Source of the DNA: Clavibacter michiganensis
Lineage (GTDB): Bacteria; Actinomycetota; Actinomycetes; Actinomycetales; Microbacteriaceae
NCBI GenBank assembly: GCA_002150995.1
Contig: MDHJ01000001.1
Span: 1,240,001-1,304,000 of the forward strand
Reading direction: 5' to 3'
Length of the DNA stretch: 64,000 nucleotides
Position 1 is the stretch's first letter. Each line of letters starts with the position of its first letter. Shown piece after piece: positions 8,924-19,186 of this stretch. The notes below the pieces were generated by a model, which had not been told where the DNA came from, ran no database searches, and saw nothing but the letters and a program-made list of their open reading frames with translations. A program made the position numbers and the translations under genes.

Positions 8924-9990
8924 ATGACCGCCGACACCGTCGCCGCTGCCGCTCCCGCCGCGGCCGTCGCCTCCCCGGGCGACCCCGCGGTCCCGGGCGG
9001 GGGCACCCGCCCGGCCCGCCGGGGCCGCTCCGTCTGGCTCGACTTCGCCGTGCGCCGGGCCCTCGGGCTCGTCGGGACGCTCGTCGCGCTGGTCTTCCTG
9101 TCGTTCCTCATCGTGCAGCTCATCCCGGGCGAGTCGGCGGTGGCGCTCGCCGGAGCGGACGCGTCCGTCGACGAGATCGAGGCGCTCCGCACGGAGCTCG
9201 GGCTCGACCAGCCCGTCCTGCAGCAGTTCGGCGCGTACGTCGCGCAGCTGGCGCAGGGCGACCTCGGCACCTCCTTCCAGTACCGGCAGCCGGTCGCGAC
9301 CATCATCGAGAACCGGCTGCCGTTCACGGCCACCATCGCGCTCGTCGGCATCGCGGTCGTCCTCGTGGTCGCGGTGCCCCTCGGGATGCTGATCGGCGTG
9401 CAGACGCGCGGCGGCCGCCGGCGGTGGCTCGACACGGCCTTCGGCGCCGTCACGGGCTTCCTCGACTCGGTGCCCGGCTACGTGATGGCGACGATCCTGG
9501 TGGTGCTGCTCGCGCTCGGGGTGGGCATCCTGCCGCTGTTCCCGCCGGCCTACAACGCCCGCGCCGGAGCCGCCGCCTACGTGCTGCCCATCGCGGCGCT
9601 CGCCATCGGCCCGATCTGCACCATCAGCCGCGTGGTCCGCCGCGAGACGCAGGTGGTGCTCGAGGAGGACCACGTGCGCACGGCCCGCGGCTGGCGGCTC
9701 GGCGCGCTCCCGCTGCACCTCAGGTACGTGCTGCCGAACCTCCTGACCACGACGCTCACCCTGAGCGGACTGATCCTCAGCGGGATGCTCGGCGGCGCGC
9801 TCATCATCGAGAGCGTCTTCGCCCTGCCGGGGCTCGGCACCGGGATCATCAAGGCCATCCTCGACCGCGACTTCCCCGTGATCCAGGGCATGGTGCTCGT
9901 CCTCGGATGATCGCCGCGCTCGTCAACCTGCTCGTCGACGTGGCCCTCGGCCTCATCGACTCGCGCACCCTCGGAGGACGACATGACTGA
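8924..9990 (+). CDS. DppB-type ABC permease, frameshifted near 3' end
   Basis: First membrane subunit of the peptide ABC importer, about 355 residues. Residues 1-35 are a Pro/Ala-rich tail; the first transmembrane segment (GLVGTLVALVFLSFLIVQLIPG) and the DppB-typical DLGTSF follow. The EAA-like loop is EEDHVRTARGWRLG. The uncorrected frame stops at 9910 right after IQGMVLVLG, in the middle of the last transmembrane segment. The missing end (MIAALVNLLVDVALGLIDSR) is in the next frame, joined at about 9904-9906 by one missing base. With it restored, the stop at 9990 overlaps the start of the next gene by 8 bp, as expected for an operon. Confidence 0.85.
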
Positions 9991-11818
9991 CACCACCACG
10001 AGCGCCACCGCCTCGGCGACGACCGCCCGGCCCCTCGCCCCCGCGCCCGGTGCCACGCCGCGCCGCTTCCACTGGACGCCCGGCCTCGTGACGGGCCTCG
10101 TGCTCCTCGCCGCCGTGGTGATGGTGGGGATCGTCGCGCCGCTCCTCCTGCAGGAGCAGGCGGACACCATGGCTGAGCGGGCGGCGGCGCCCTCCGCTGC
10201 GCATCCGCTCGGCACCGACCAGGCCGGGCACGACATGCTCGCCCGGAGCCTCGTCGCGACGCGGCTGACGCTCCTCATGACGCTCGGCGCCACGGCCATC
10301 GCCGTCCTCGCCGGGATCGTCGCCGGCACGGCCGTCTGGCTGCTGCCGCGGCGGGCCCGGGAGGTGTGCCTCCGCGTCATCGACGCCATGGTCGCCTTCC
10401 CCGGCCTCCTCCTCGCCCTGGTGGTGGCGGCGATCCTCGGGGCCGGCGCGGGCCCGGCCGTCGTCGCGATCGGCGTGGCCGGCATCCCGACCTTCGCGCG
10501 GCTCACCGCGAACCTCGCCGCGAAGGTGTCGCAGCGGGACTACGTCTCCACCGCCCGCCTCCTCGGCGTCGGGGACCGGCGGATCGTCACGGACCACATG
10601 CTCCCGAACATGGCCGAGCCGCTCCTCGTGCTCGCCGCCTCGACGTTCGCGCAGTCCCTCACGGCCATCTCCGCCCTGTCCTTCGTCGGCCTCGGCGTGC
10701 AGTCGCCGCAGTACGACTACGGGAAGCTGCTCAACGAGGCGCTGCCGTCGCTGCTCTCCGGGCGCCCCGAGCAGACGGTCGGCCCGGCCGTCCTCATCGT
10801 CGTCACGGGGCTCGCCGCCATGCTCGTGGGCGACGGGCTCGCGGCGGCCGCCGATCCCCGCGCCGGCCGCCGGGCGTCGGCCGCCGCCGTCCGCGGCGCC
10901 GGCACCACGCTCGTCCCCGGGCTCGACGCGATGGTGCGGGTGGAGGACCTGTGGGTCCGCACCTCCGCCGGGGTGCCGCTCGTGAAGGGCATCTCGTTCA
11001 CGGTCGGCCGCGGCGAGATCGTCGGCATCGTGGGGGAGAGCGGGTCCGGCAAGTCGCTCACCGCGATGAGCGTCGCCCGGCTCCTCGCCGACGGGCTGGA
11101 GGCGGAGGCCGCGACCATGCGGCTCGACGACCTCGACCTGCTCGGCCGGGTGGATCCGCGCGTCCTCGCCCAGACCGTCAGCCTCGTGTACCAGGACCCG
11201 GGCAGCACCTTCAACCCGGCGCTCCGGCTCGGGACCCAGCTGACGGAGGTGCTGCGCACCCACCGCGGGCAGTCCCGCGCCGCCGCCCGGTCGACCGTGC
11301 TCGACGCGCTCCGCCGCGTGCACCTGACGCTCCCGGAGAAGCGGATGCGCCAGCACCCGCACGAGCTGTCCGGCGGCATGCGGCAGCGGGCGATGATCGC
11401 CGCCGCGCTCGCGGTCGACCCGAAGCTGATCATCGCCGACGAGCCGACCACCGCCCTCGACGTCACCGTGCAGGCCGAGATCCTCCGCGAGCTGAAGCGC
11501 CTCAACCGGGACACCGGCACGGCGGTCATGTTCATCTCCCACGACATCGGCGTGGTCCGCGCCCTGTGCGACCGCGTGCTCGTCATGAACGGCGGCGAGA
11601 TCGTGGAGGAGATCGACGCGGACCGGCTCGACGCGGCCACGGCCGTGCACCCCTACACGCGGGCCCTCCTCGCCGCGACGCCGAGCCTCACCGAGCGGGT
11701 GGGCGAGCTCCCGGTCGTCGACTGGCGCGGCGAGCAGGCGCGCACGGCGGCCGGTCCCGGCGCCGATCCCGACCGCACGGCCGGCACCCGGCCCGACACC
11801 CAGGAGGTGGCGCGATGA
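9983..11818 (+). CDS. Fused DppC permease - DppD ATPase
   Basis: A 611-residue protein joining the second permease of a peptide importer to one of its ATPases. Residues 1-300 are DppC-like (GTDQAGHDMLARSL, five or six membrane segments, LSFVGLGVQSPQYDYG). Residues 315-580 are an ABC ATPase with Walker A GESGSGKS, Q-loop VYQDPGSTFNP, signature LSGGMRQR, Walker B LIIADEPTT and the H-loop SHD. The C-terminal Oligo_HPY-type segment HPYTRALLAATP is present. No stop or frame change separates the halves, so the fusion is real; this arrangement is known in actinobacteria. Confidence 0.9.
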   Translation: MTDTTTSATASATTARPLAPAPGATPRRFHWTPGLVTGLVLLAAVVMVGIVAPLLLQEQADTMAERAAAPSAAHPLGTDQAGHDMLARSLVATRLTLLMTLGATAIAVLAGIVAGTAVWLLPRRAREVCLRVIDAMVAFPGLLLALVVAAILGAGAGPAVVAIGVAGIPTFARLTANLAAKVSQRDYVSTARLLGVGDRRIVTDHMLPNMAEPLLVLAASTFAQSLTAISALSFVGLGVQSPQYDYGKLLNEALPSLLSGRPEQTVGPAVLIVVTGLAAMLVGDGLAAAADPRAGRRASAAAVRGAGTTLVPGLDAMVRVEDLWVRTSAGVPLVKGISFTVGRGEIVGIVGESGSGKSLTAMSVARLLADGLEAEAATMRLDDLDLLGRVDPRVLAQTVSLVYQDPGSTFNPALRLGTQLTEVLRTHRGQSRAAARSTVLDALRRVHLTLPEKRMRQHPHELSGGMRQRAMIAAALAVDPKLIIADEPTTALDVTVQAEILRELKRLNRDTGTAVMFISHDIGVVRALCDRVLVMNGGEIVEEIDADRLDAATAVHPYTRALLAATPSLTERVGELPVVDWRGEQARTAAGPGADPDRTAGTRPDTQEVAR

Positions 11819-12717
11819 GCGCCCGCATCGACGACGCCGACGTCCGACCGGCCGTGCGCGCGACCGGCACGAGCCCGAGCCCGAGCACCAGCACGAGCCC
11901 GAGCCCGAGCGCCATCCGGGCCCCGCGGCACCCCGACGGCCCGCCGATGCTCGAGGTGCGCGGCCTCGACGTGGTCTTCGGCAGCGGATCCCAGTCGGTG
12001 CGCGTGCTGCGCGGCGTCGACGTCACGGTCGGCACCGGCCGCACCGTCGGCCTCGTCGGCGAGAGCGGGTCCGGGAAGTCCACCCTGGCCAAGGCCCTGG
12101 TGGGCACGGTCCGGCCGAGCGCGGGGAGCATCCGCATCGGCGGCGTCGACGTGCGGACGCTCGGGCGCCGCGACCGGGCGGCGATCCGCCGCCGCGTGCA
12201 GATGATCCCGCAGGACCCGTACTCGTCCCTCGACCCCCGCCGCACCATCGGGCAGGCGCTCGCCGAGGCGGTGGACCCGCGGCACCCGGACGTGCGCCGC
12301 CACCGGGACCTCATCGCGGAGTGGCTGCGCGTGGTGCGCATGCCGGCCGACGCGATCGACCGCTACCCGCACGAGTTCTCGGGCGGCCAGCGGCAGCGCA
12401 TCGCCATCGCGCGGGGCCTCCTCGTGCGGCCGGAGTTCGTCGTCGCGGACGAGATCACCTCCGCGCTCGACGTGTCGGTGCAGGCGGAGATCCTGAACCT
12501 CGTCGCGCGACTGCGCCGCGAGCTCGGGCTGTCGATGCTGTTCATCTCGCATAACCTGGCCGTCGTCCGGCACGTGAGCGACGACGTCGTGGTGCTCTAC
12601 CGCGGCGACGTCGTGGAGCAGGGGCCGACCGAGCAGGTCTACGCCGACCCCCAGCACCCCTACACGCGGTCGCTGCTCGCGGCCGTGCCCGGCGCGCCCG
12701 GCTTCTCCATCGACTGA
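11815..12717 (+). CDS. DppF-type ABC transporter ATPase
   Basis: Second ATPase of the peptide importer, 300 residues, starting with an ATGA overlap on the fused gene. An unusual low-complexity leader of Ser/Pro/Thr repeats occupies residues 18-35. Then come Walker A GESGSGKST, Q-loop IPQDPYSSLDP, signature FSGGQRQR, Walker B FVVADEITSALD (D-E-I in place of D-E-P), H-loop SHN and HPYTRSLLAAVP. It should pair with the DppD half of the preceding protein to energise uptake. Confidence 0.9.
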   Translation: MSARIDDADVRPAVRATGTSPSPSTSTSPSPSAIRAPRHPDGPPMLEVRGLDVVFGSGSQSVRVLRGVDVTVGTGRTVGLVGESGSGKSTLAKALVGTVRPSAGSIRIGGVDVRTLGRRDRAAIRRRVQMIPQDPYSSLDPRRTIGQALAEAVDPRHPDVRRHRDLIAEWLRVVRMPADAIDRYPHEFSGGQRQRIAIARGLLVRPEFVVADEITSALDVSVQAEILNLVARLRRELGLSMLFISHNLAVVRHVSDDVVVLYRGDVVEQGPTEQVYADPQHPYTRSLLAAVPGAPGFSID

Positions 12718-12791
12718 CCCTCCTCCATCGACCGACCGGGGGCCGGCCGCGCGCCGGCTCCCGCCCCATCCGCCCGCACGAGAGGATCCCC

Positions 12792-14094
12792 ATGTCCCGA
12801 CCCCCCGTCCCGCGCTCGCCGGGATGCGCCTCACCGGCGCGCGCCTCATCGACGGCACCGGCCGTCCGCCCCTGGACGACGCCGTGCTCGTCGTCGACGA
12901 GGTCGGCGTGATCTCCTACGCCGGGCCGGCCGCCGGCGCCCCGTCCGCCCCCGGCGCCCGCACGGTCGACCTCGCCGGTCGCACGGTGCTGCCGGGCTTC
13001 ATCGACACGCACGTGCACCTGTCCATGGACAGCGCCGACGGCCCGTACCACCGCGTCGCCACCGAGCCCGCCGTGATCGCGTTCGAGACGGCCGACCGGA
13101 TCCGCCGCACGCTCGAGGCGGGCGTGACCACGGCCCGCGACCTCGGCGGCCTGAGCGCCGGGTACCGCATCGCGGTCGAGCGCGGCCTCATCGTCGGCCC
13201 ACGGCTGCACGTCGCCGTGAAGGTCATCAGCCACACGGGCGGGCACGGGGACTTCCACCTGCCGGGCGGCGCCGTGCACACGCACACGGAGGCCATGTCG
13301 GAGATCGCCGACGGGGTGGACGAGGTGCGGCGCGCGACGCGGCGCATCCTCCGCTCGGGCGCCGACGTGGTGAAGATCTGCACGACGGGCGGCATGGGCA
13401 GCCCGCACGACGCCCCCGAGGACGAGGGGCTCCGCATCGACGAGGTCCGCGCGATCGCCGACGAGCTCGAGCGGCACGGCGGGACGCCGCTCGCGGCGCA
13501 CGCGCAGGGCACGGCCGGGATCCACGCCGCGGTGCTCGGCGGCGTGACGAGCGTCGAGCACGGGTACGGCATCGACGACGAGGCCATCGACATGATGGGG
13601 GAGCGCGGCACGTTCCTCGTGCCGACGCTCTCGACCGTCTTCCTCGGCATCGACCGCGACCGCATGGAGCCGTACCACTACGCGAAGAAGACGCGGTGGA
13701 CCGGGATCACGAAGGTCAACGTGGCGCACGCCATCGAGCGGGGCGTGCGGATCGCGCTCGGCACCGACTCGGGCGTCGGCCCGCACGGCCAGAACCTGCG
13801 GGAGCTCGCGTGGATGGCGGAGCTCGGCATGGACCCGATGGACGCGATCGTCGCCGGCACCCGGACCGCCGCGGAGCTCCTCGGCATCGCCGGGACGACC
13901 GGCACGCTCGAGGCCGGGCGCCTGGCCGACCTCGTGATCACCGACGTCGACCCCCTCGCCGACATCGCCGGGCTCGGCGACCCGGACAACGTGCTCGTCG
14001 TGGCCCAGGCGGGCCGCGTCGTGAAGGACACCATCGGCCTCCTGGACCGCGTCGCGGCCGAGGCCACCGCCGACCGAGAGACGAGGATCCCCGC

Positions 14095-14098
<4 letters not shown>
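12792..14098 (+). CDS. Metal-dependent amidohydrolase (prolidase-like), probable frameshift near start
   Basis: Amidohydrolase-superfamily enzyme with metal-site motifs FIDTHVHL, the lysine-containing VVKICTTGG, AHAQG, SVEHGYGID and LGTDSG. This is the set seen in Xaa-Pro dipeptidase/imidazolonepropionase-like enzymes. In the present sequence the frame begins only at the ATG at 12824. A better start is the ATG at 12792, preceded by AGAGGATCCCC like other starts in this operon, but it is one base out of frame. A missing C in the six-C run at 12801-12806 would join them, adding about 11 residues. The stop overlaps the next start (ATGA). Probably hydrolyses an imported peptide or amide. Confidence 0.82.
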
Positions 14099-15352
<1,254 letters not shown>

Positions 15353-15357
<5 letters not shown>

Positions 15358-15421
15358 CCGGCCGCGCTGACCGGCCGCGCTGACCGGCCGCGCTAACGCC
15401 GCGTCCGGTCAGCGCGGCCGG
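15353..15421. terminator. Bidirectional terminator built from 13-bp repeats and both stop codons
   Basis: GCTGACCGGCCGC occurs three times in tandem from 15353, and the first copy contains the M20 peptidase stop. The perfect inverse arm CCGGTCAGCGCGGCCGG at 15405-15421 contains the stop of the convergent methyltransferase gene. Seventeen base pairs can form with the arm at 15371-15387, or alternatively with the one at 15358-15374. Confidence 0.75.
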
Positions 15422-16380
15422 CGCCCGACGTACGCCGTGCGGGTGCCGCGGAGGCGGACGCCCGGGGTGCGCTCGAGCGCGTGCGGGCCGCGCGGGTCGA
15501 GGAGGGCGTCGAGGGCCGCGCGGTCGTCGGCGTCGAGCCGGTCGCCGGAGCGGTCGCGCACCCGGGTCAGCCACGCGCGGGCGTAGGGGAGCGTCGCCTG
15601 CGCGGCGACCGGGTCCGCCGGATCCGGGTCGATGCGGAACGCGCGCGTCTCCACGTCGATGAGTCCCGCCTCGGAGAGCCACGGCGCCCAGTCGGGGTGC
15701 GACGGGCCGCCGGTCCCGCCGTGCGTGACCGCGTCGTCGAGGCGCCCGGCGAGCCCCGGGCGGCCGAGCGCCGGATCGAGCTGGTCGGGCAGGAAGCGCG
15801 GCGGCCCGTCCATCTCGACCACGGCGAGGAGCCCGCCGGGGGCGAGGCCGTCGCGGATGCGGGCGAGGAGCGCCGCCGGATCCCGCACCTCGTGCAGCAT
15901 GAGCGACGCCCACATCACGTCGGCCGGGGGGAGCCCGGGCCAGCCCTCGTCGAGGTCCGCGCGCACGGTCCGGATGCGGTCCGCGAGCCCGTCCACCACG
16001 GCGCGCTCGGCCACGCGGGCGAGCATCGGATCGCTCGCGTCGACGGCGACGACCTCGGCCCGGTCGAAGCGACGGGCGAGCGCGACCGTGCCGGTGCCGG
16101 TCCCCGCGCCGAGGTCGACGACGACGCGGCCCGCGGTGTCGCGCGCGAGCCGGCGGACCCAGGCGGTCAGCTCGCGGAGGTGTCCGTGGAGGATGCGGGC
16201 GTCGAGGTCGAGCATCACGGCGAGCGACGCGTCGGCGGGCCCGTGCGGGCCGTCCGCGGGACCGTGCGGGCCGTGGTCCGGGCGCACGGGGGCGTGGGGG
16301 TGGGCATGAGCGTGCGGGTGAGCATGAGCGTGCCGGTGAGCGGGAGCGTCGTGGGGAACGGGAGCGTCGTGGCGGTGCAT
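15409..16380 (-). CDS. SAM-dependent methyltransferase with His-rich N-terminus
   Basis: Class I methyltransferase of 323 residues. The SAM-binding motif I is VVVDLGAGTGTGTVALARRF, the acidic end of beta 2 is VVAVDASDP, and the post-motifs include ADVMWASLMLHEV. Residues 1-45 are strikingly rich in His, Ala and Pro (runs such as HAHAHPHAHAHPHAPV), which could bind Ni, Zn or Cu. The start at 16380 is placed 6 nt after a CACCCT hexamer, giving a leaderless arrangement. It diverges from the XRE-cupin regulator at 16428 with only 47 bp between them. Substrate unknown. Confidence 0.85.
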   Translation of the reverse strand: MHRHDAPVPHDAPAHRHAHAHPHAHAHPHAPVRPDHGPHGPADGPHGPADASLAVMLDLDARILHGHLRELTAWVRRLARDTAGRVVVDLGAGTGTGTVALARRFDRAEVVAVDASDPMLARVAERAVVDGLADRIRTVRADLDEGWPGLPPADVMWASLMLHEVRDPAALLARIRDGLAPGGLLAVVEMDGPPRFLPDQLDPALGRPGLAGRLDDAVTHGGTGGPSHPDWAPWLSEAGLIDVETRAFRIDPDPADPVAAQATLPYARAWLTRVRDRSGDRLDADDRAALDALLDPRGPHALERTPGVRLRGTRTAYVGRRPR

Positions 16381-16414
16381 GCTCCCAGGGTGGCGCACGC
16401 CTGCTCCTGGCGCA

Positions 16415-16420
16415 TACGAT
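16415..16420 (+). promoter_or_regulatory. Putative leaderless -10 box TACGAT of the XRE-cupin gene
   Basis: TACGAT, seven bases, then the ATG at 16428. A short inverted repeat CTTGC/GCAAG at 16421-16437 straddles the start codon and could be an autoregulatory site. Confidence 0.55.
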
Positions 16421-16427
16421 CTTGCCC

Positions 16428-17063
16428 ATGACGCAAGAGACCGATCTCGACTCCCTCGTCCGACAGCGCATCCGGAGCCTCCGGGAGTCACGGGGCTGGT
16501 CGCTCGACGTGCTCGCGGCCCGGTGCTTCCTCAGCCCCTCCACGCTCAGCCGGATCGAGACCGGTCACCGCCGCATCGCCCTCGACCAGCTCGTGCCCAT
16601 CGCCCAGGCGCTCGAGACGTCGCTCGACGCGCTCATCGAGTCCGGCGACGACGCCGACGTCGTGATCCGTCCCCAGGAGGACGCGGAGGCGGGGCGCACG
16701 ACCTGGATCCTCTCGCGCGGCGGGCGCGGGGAGTCTGGCGTGTTCGTCGCGAAGATCCGCATGACGCCGACACGGCCGGTGCCCGTCGACCAGCTGGGCG
16801 TGCATCCCGGTCGCGACTGGTTCACGGTGCTGTCGGGCACGGTGCGCCTGCAGCTGGGCGAGCGCACGATCCTCGTGGAGGAGGGCGACGCGGCCGAGTT
16901 CTCGACCATGGTCCCCCACGGGATGGGTGCGCACCGCGGCGTGGCGGAGATCCTGACCATCCTCGACCGCGACGGGCAGCGGGCGCACCTGCGGGCGGGC
17001 GGCAACGGGGCGGGCGGCGCCGGGGCCGCGGCCGACCCCCGATCGGACGCGTCGGGGGTCTAG
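16428..17063 (+). CDS. XRE-family regulator with cupin domain
   Basis: A 211-residue regulator. Residues 10-65 form a helix-turn-helix of the XRE type (IRSLRESRGWSLDVLAARCF, LSPSTLSRIETGHR). Residues 90-190 form a cupin barrel (HPGRDWFTVLSGTVRLQLG ... VEEGDAAEFSTMVPHGMG). This class typically binds a small ligand in the cupin and represses nearby genes. The adjacent divergent methyltransferase is the obvious candidate target. The stop codon shares the sequence CTAG with the stop of the convergent PASTA gene. Confidence 0.88.
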   Translation: MTQETDLDSLVRQRIRSLRESRGWSLDVLAARCFLSPSTLSRIETGHRRIALDQLVPIAQALETSLDALIESGDDADVVIRPQEDAEAGRTTWILSRGGRGESGVFVAKIRMTPTRPVPVDQLGVHPGRDWFTVLSGTVRLQLGERTILVEEGDAAEFSTMVPHGMGAHRGVAEILTILDRDGQRAHLRAGGNGAGGAGAAADPRSDASGV

Positions 17064-18573
17064 GCCTCGGCGGGCGGCGTCTCGGGGACCGGCTCGCCGC
17101 CCGTGCCCGGGTCGACAGGCGGGGTGGTCGGCTCGGGCGGATCGGTGGGGCCGGGGTCGACAGGCGGGGTGGTCGGCTCGGGCGGATCGGTGGGGCCGGG
17201 GTCGACCGGCGGGTCCGTCGTCGGCTGCGGGTCGGGCGTCGGGTCGACCGGCGGATCCGTGGTCGGCTGCGGCGACGGCTCGGACGGAGTGGTGGGTGCC
17301 GGCGTGCTCGGCGTCCCGCCGCCGCTGCCGCCGCTACCGCCGATCCCGCCGCCTCCGGTGCTGGGCTGCGTGCCGGGCTGCGTGCCGGGTCGGGTTCCCG
17401 GCCGGGCCGGGATGTCGGGTGCCTTGGGCACGATCGGCAGGGCGATCCGATCCGGTGCGGGCGCGGAGAGCGTGAGGGTGACGGTGGATCCGGGCTCGAC
17501 GCGCGTGCCGGCGGCGGGGTCCTGGCGCGCGACGATCCACACGTCCTGGCGCACGAGCGCGCTGCCCGCGGCGTCGGCGAACGCGATGCCGAAGCCGGAC
17601 GCGGCGAGCGTGTCCCCGGCGTCGACGGCGCGCATGCGGGTCACGTCCACCATCTCGACCAGGCCGTCCGCGGAGACGGGGAGGGGGTTGGCGAGGTCCG
17701 TGGTCTCCGGCACGGGGCGCGCGTCGGAGATCTCGAGGGCGTCGGGATCGGCGACGTCGTCCTGGGGCGTCGGGAGGGTCGCGGCGACCGCGCCGCCGGC
17801 GATCAGCATGAGGGCGAGGCCCGCGGCGACGCCGCCGGCCGCGCGGCTGCGGATGCCGGGGATCCACGCGGAGCCGTCCCGCACGAGCGGGATGAGCCCG
17901 GCGATGAGCGCGACCACGCCGAGGGCGATGAGGAGCCCCGGCAGTCCGGCGATGACGGCCGCGGCGATGACGAGCACGGCCGCGACCGCGAGGGCGGCCC
18001 AGGGCCAGGTGCTGCGACCGCGGAGCGCGGGAGCCGTGCCGGCGGCGCGCGGCGTGGGAGCGGAGGCGGCGCTCGTGGCCGGCCGCGGCGGGGCGGGCAT
18101 CGCGGCGGCGGCGGGCGGGGCGAAGGCGCCGGCGACGGACGAGGTGCGGGCGGGCGCGTCGAGGGGGATCCGGTCGGGGACGCGACGGGCGGGCCGGTGG
18201 GCGGGCCGACGGGCGATCCGGTGGGCGGCGACATCGGGTAGCCGGGGGGCGGTGCGACGGGCGAGCCCGTGGGCGGCGCGAGCGGTGCGCCGGCGGGCGG
18301 GGCGGACGCCGAAGGTCCGGCGGGGGATCCCGTGGGCGAGGCGAGGGACGCGGCGCCGGGCGCGTAGCCCTCGGGCAGCGGCGACTCCGAGATGAGGCGC
18401 GGCTCGGGCGTCGACGACGCCCGGCCGGGGAAGACGCGGCGGCCGGAGACGAGCGGCGTCCAGCGGCTGCCGTCCCAGAAGCGCTGGTTGCCCTCGCCGT
18501 CGCCGAACCAGCCGGGCTCGTCGGACGACGGGGTGACCGACGTCGGGGAGGCGGGCGGCGGGGTCGACGACAT
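17060..18573 (-). CDS. DUF2510-PASTA membrane protein, frameshifted
   Basis: About 504 residues if one base is restored near 18162-18181, where both frames run through a G/C-rich stretch. The N-terminal frame carries DUF2510 (EPGWFGDGEGNQRFWDGSRW) and a long Pro/Gly/Ser linker. The second frame carries three hydrophobic segments (WPWAALAVAAVLVIAAAVIA, LLIALGVVALIAGLIPLV, AAGLALMLIAGGAVAATL). It then has a PASTA-like domain (ALVRQDVWIVARQDPAAGTR ... STVTLTLS) and a Pro/Thr/Asp-rich tail made of a 15-residue repeat. PASTA domains bind cell-wall muropeptides or beta-lactams; here the domain is outside the membrane. Single PASTA copy, no kinase domain, so a cell-envelope role is inferred only. 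Confidence 0.78.
17111..17222 (-). repeat. 45-bp tandem repeat in the PASTA protein tail
   Basis: Units beginning GTCGAC at 17111, 17156 and 17201 repeat with a 45-bp period, then decay. They encode PPVDPGPTDPPEPTT-like 15-mers, an extended, probably cell-wall-spanning Pro/Thr spacer. Confidence 0.85.
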
Positions 18574-18608
18574 GGTGCTCCTCAGCTGGAGAAAGGTCTC
18601 CTCCGCTC

Positions 18609-18614
18609 AGGTTA
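18609..18614 (-). promoter_or_regulatory. Putative -10 box TAACCT of the PASTA gene
   Basis: TAACCT on the minus strand lies 35 bp before the PASTA protein ATG, which has its own GAGGAG site 5-10 nt upstream. This is an ordinary leadered transcript, unlike several neighbours. Confidence 0.4.
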
Positions 18615-18805
18615 GGCGGCGGGCGGGGCGACCGTGAAGCCCCGGGGTGCGCGTCGGATGGCCCGGGCACCCCCAGTCAGGGGCGTCCGGTGCCCCCGCG
18701 GCGAGCCCGCCGGACCCGAGAGGGAGGCCGTCGACGAGGTCGCGTCGGGGCATCCGCCGGCGCGCTCCGGCCTGCGGCGCCGTCCGTCCGCAGCTCAGGC
18801 GCCGC

Positions 18806-18988
18806 TCAGGCGGCGGTCGCGGCGGCCTGCGGCGCGAGGTCGACCTCGAGGCTGGTCGTGCCCGCGTGGCGGAAGGCGCCGGAGCCGGAGAACGCGACGC
18901 AGGCGGGATCGCCGGGGCGCGGTGCGAGGGCGACGGGAGCCGCGACGCGCGCGGTCGGGGCGGGGGCGGGGGCGACGGAAACGGGCAC
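18806..18988 (-). CDS. Small hypothetical protein, 60 aa
   Basis: A short gene supported mainly by a strong GGAGG site 5 nt before a GTG start at 18988 and by its isolation in an otherwise empty stretch. The product is Ala/Pro/Val-rich at its N-terminus. It then reads DPACVAFSGSGAFRHAGTTS, ending in LEVDLAPQAAATAA. It has one Cys and no membrane segment. I do not recognise it. The flanking 18574-18805 and 18989-19186 contain no other convincing gene. Confidence 0.45.
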   Translation of the reverse strand: MPVSVAPAPAPTARVAAPVALAPRPGDPACVAFSGSGAFRHAGTTSLEVDLAPQAAATAA

Positions 18989-19186
18989 GGGATCCTCCAG
19001 ATCGACCGCCCGGTCGGGCGATGACCCCAGGCTCGCGGACGGGACCCCGCCGCGCGTCCTCCCCGCGGCCCCCGCGCCTCGTCCCCGGGGTGGAGACCGG
19101 GCTGCAGCCCTGCGCCGCAGCGCCGCCGCCCGCCCCTCACCGCCGGCCGCCGAGCGGCCGAGCCGCCGCGCCGCCGTCTTCCCCGC

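Noticed and set aside
9910..9990. Separate small gene after the DppB stop at 9910
   Set aside because: The 27 codons are the conserved C-terminal helix of DppB displaced by one base, not an independent gene.
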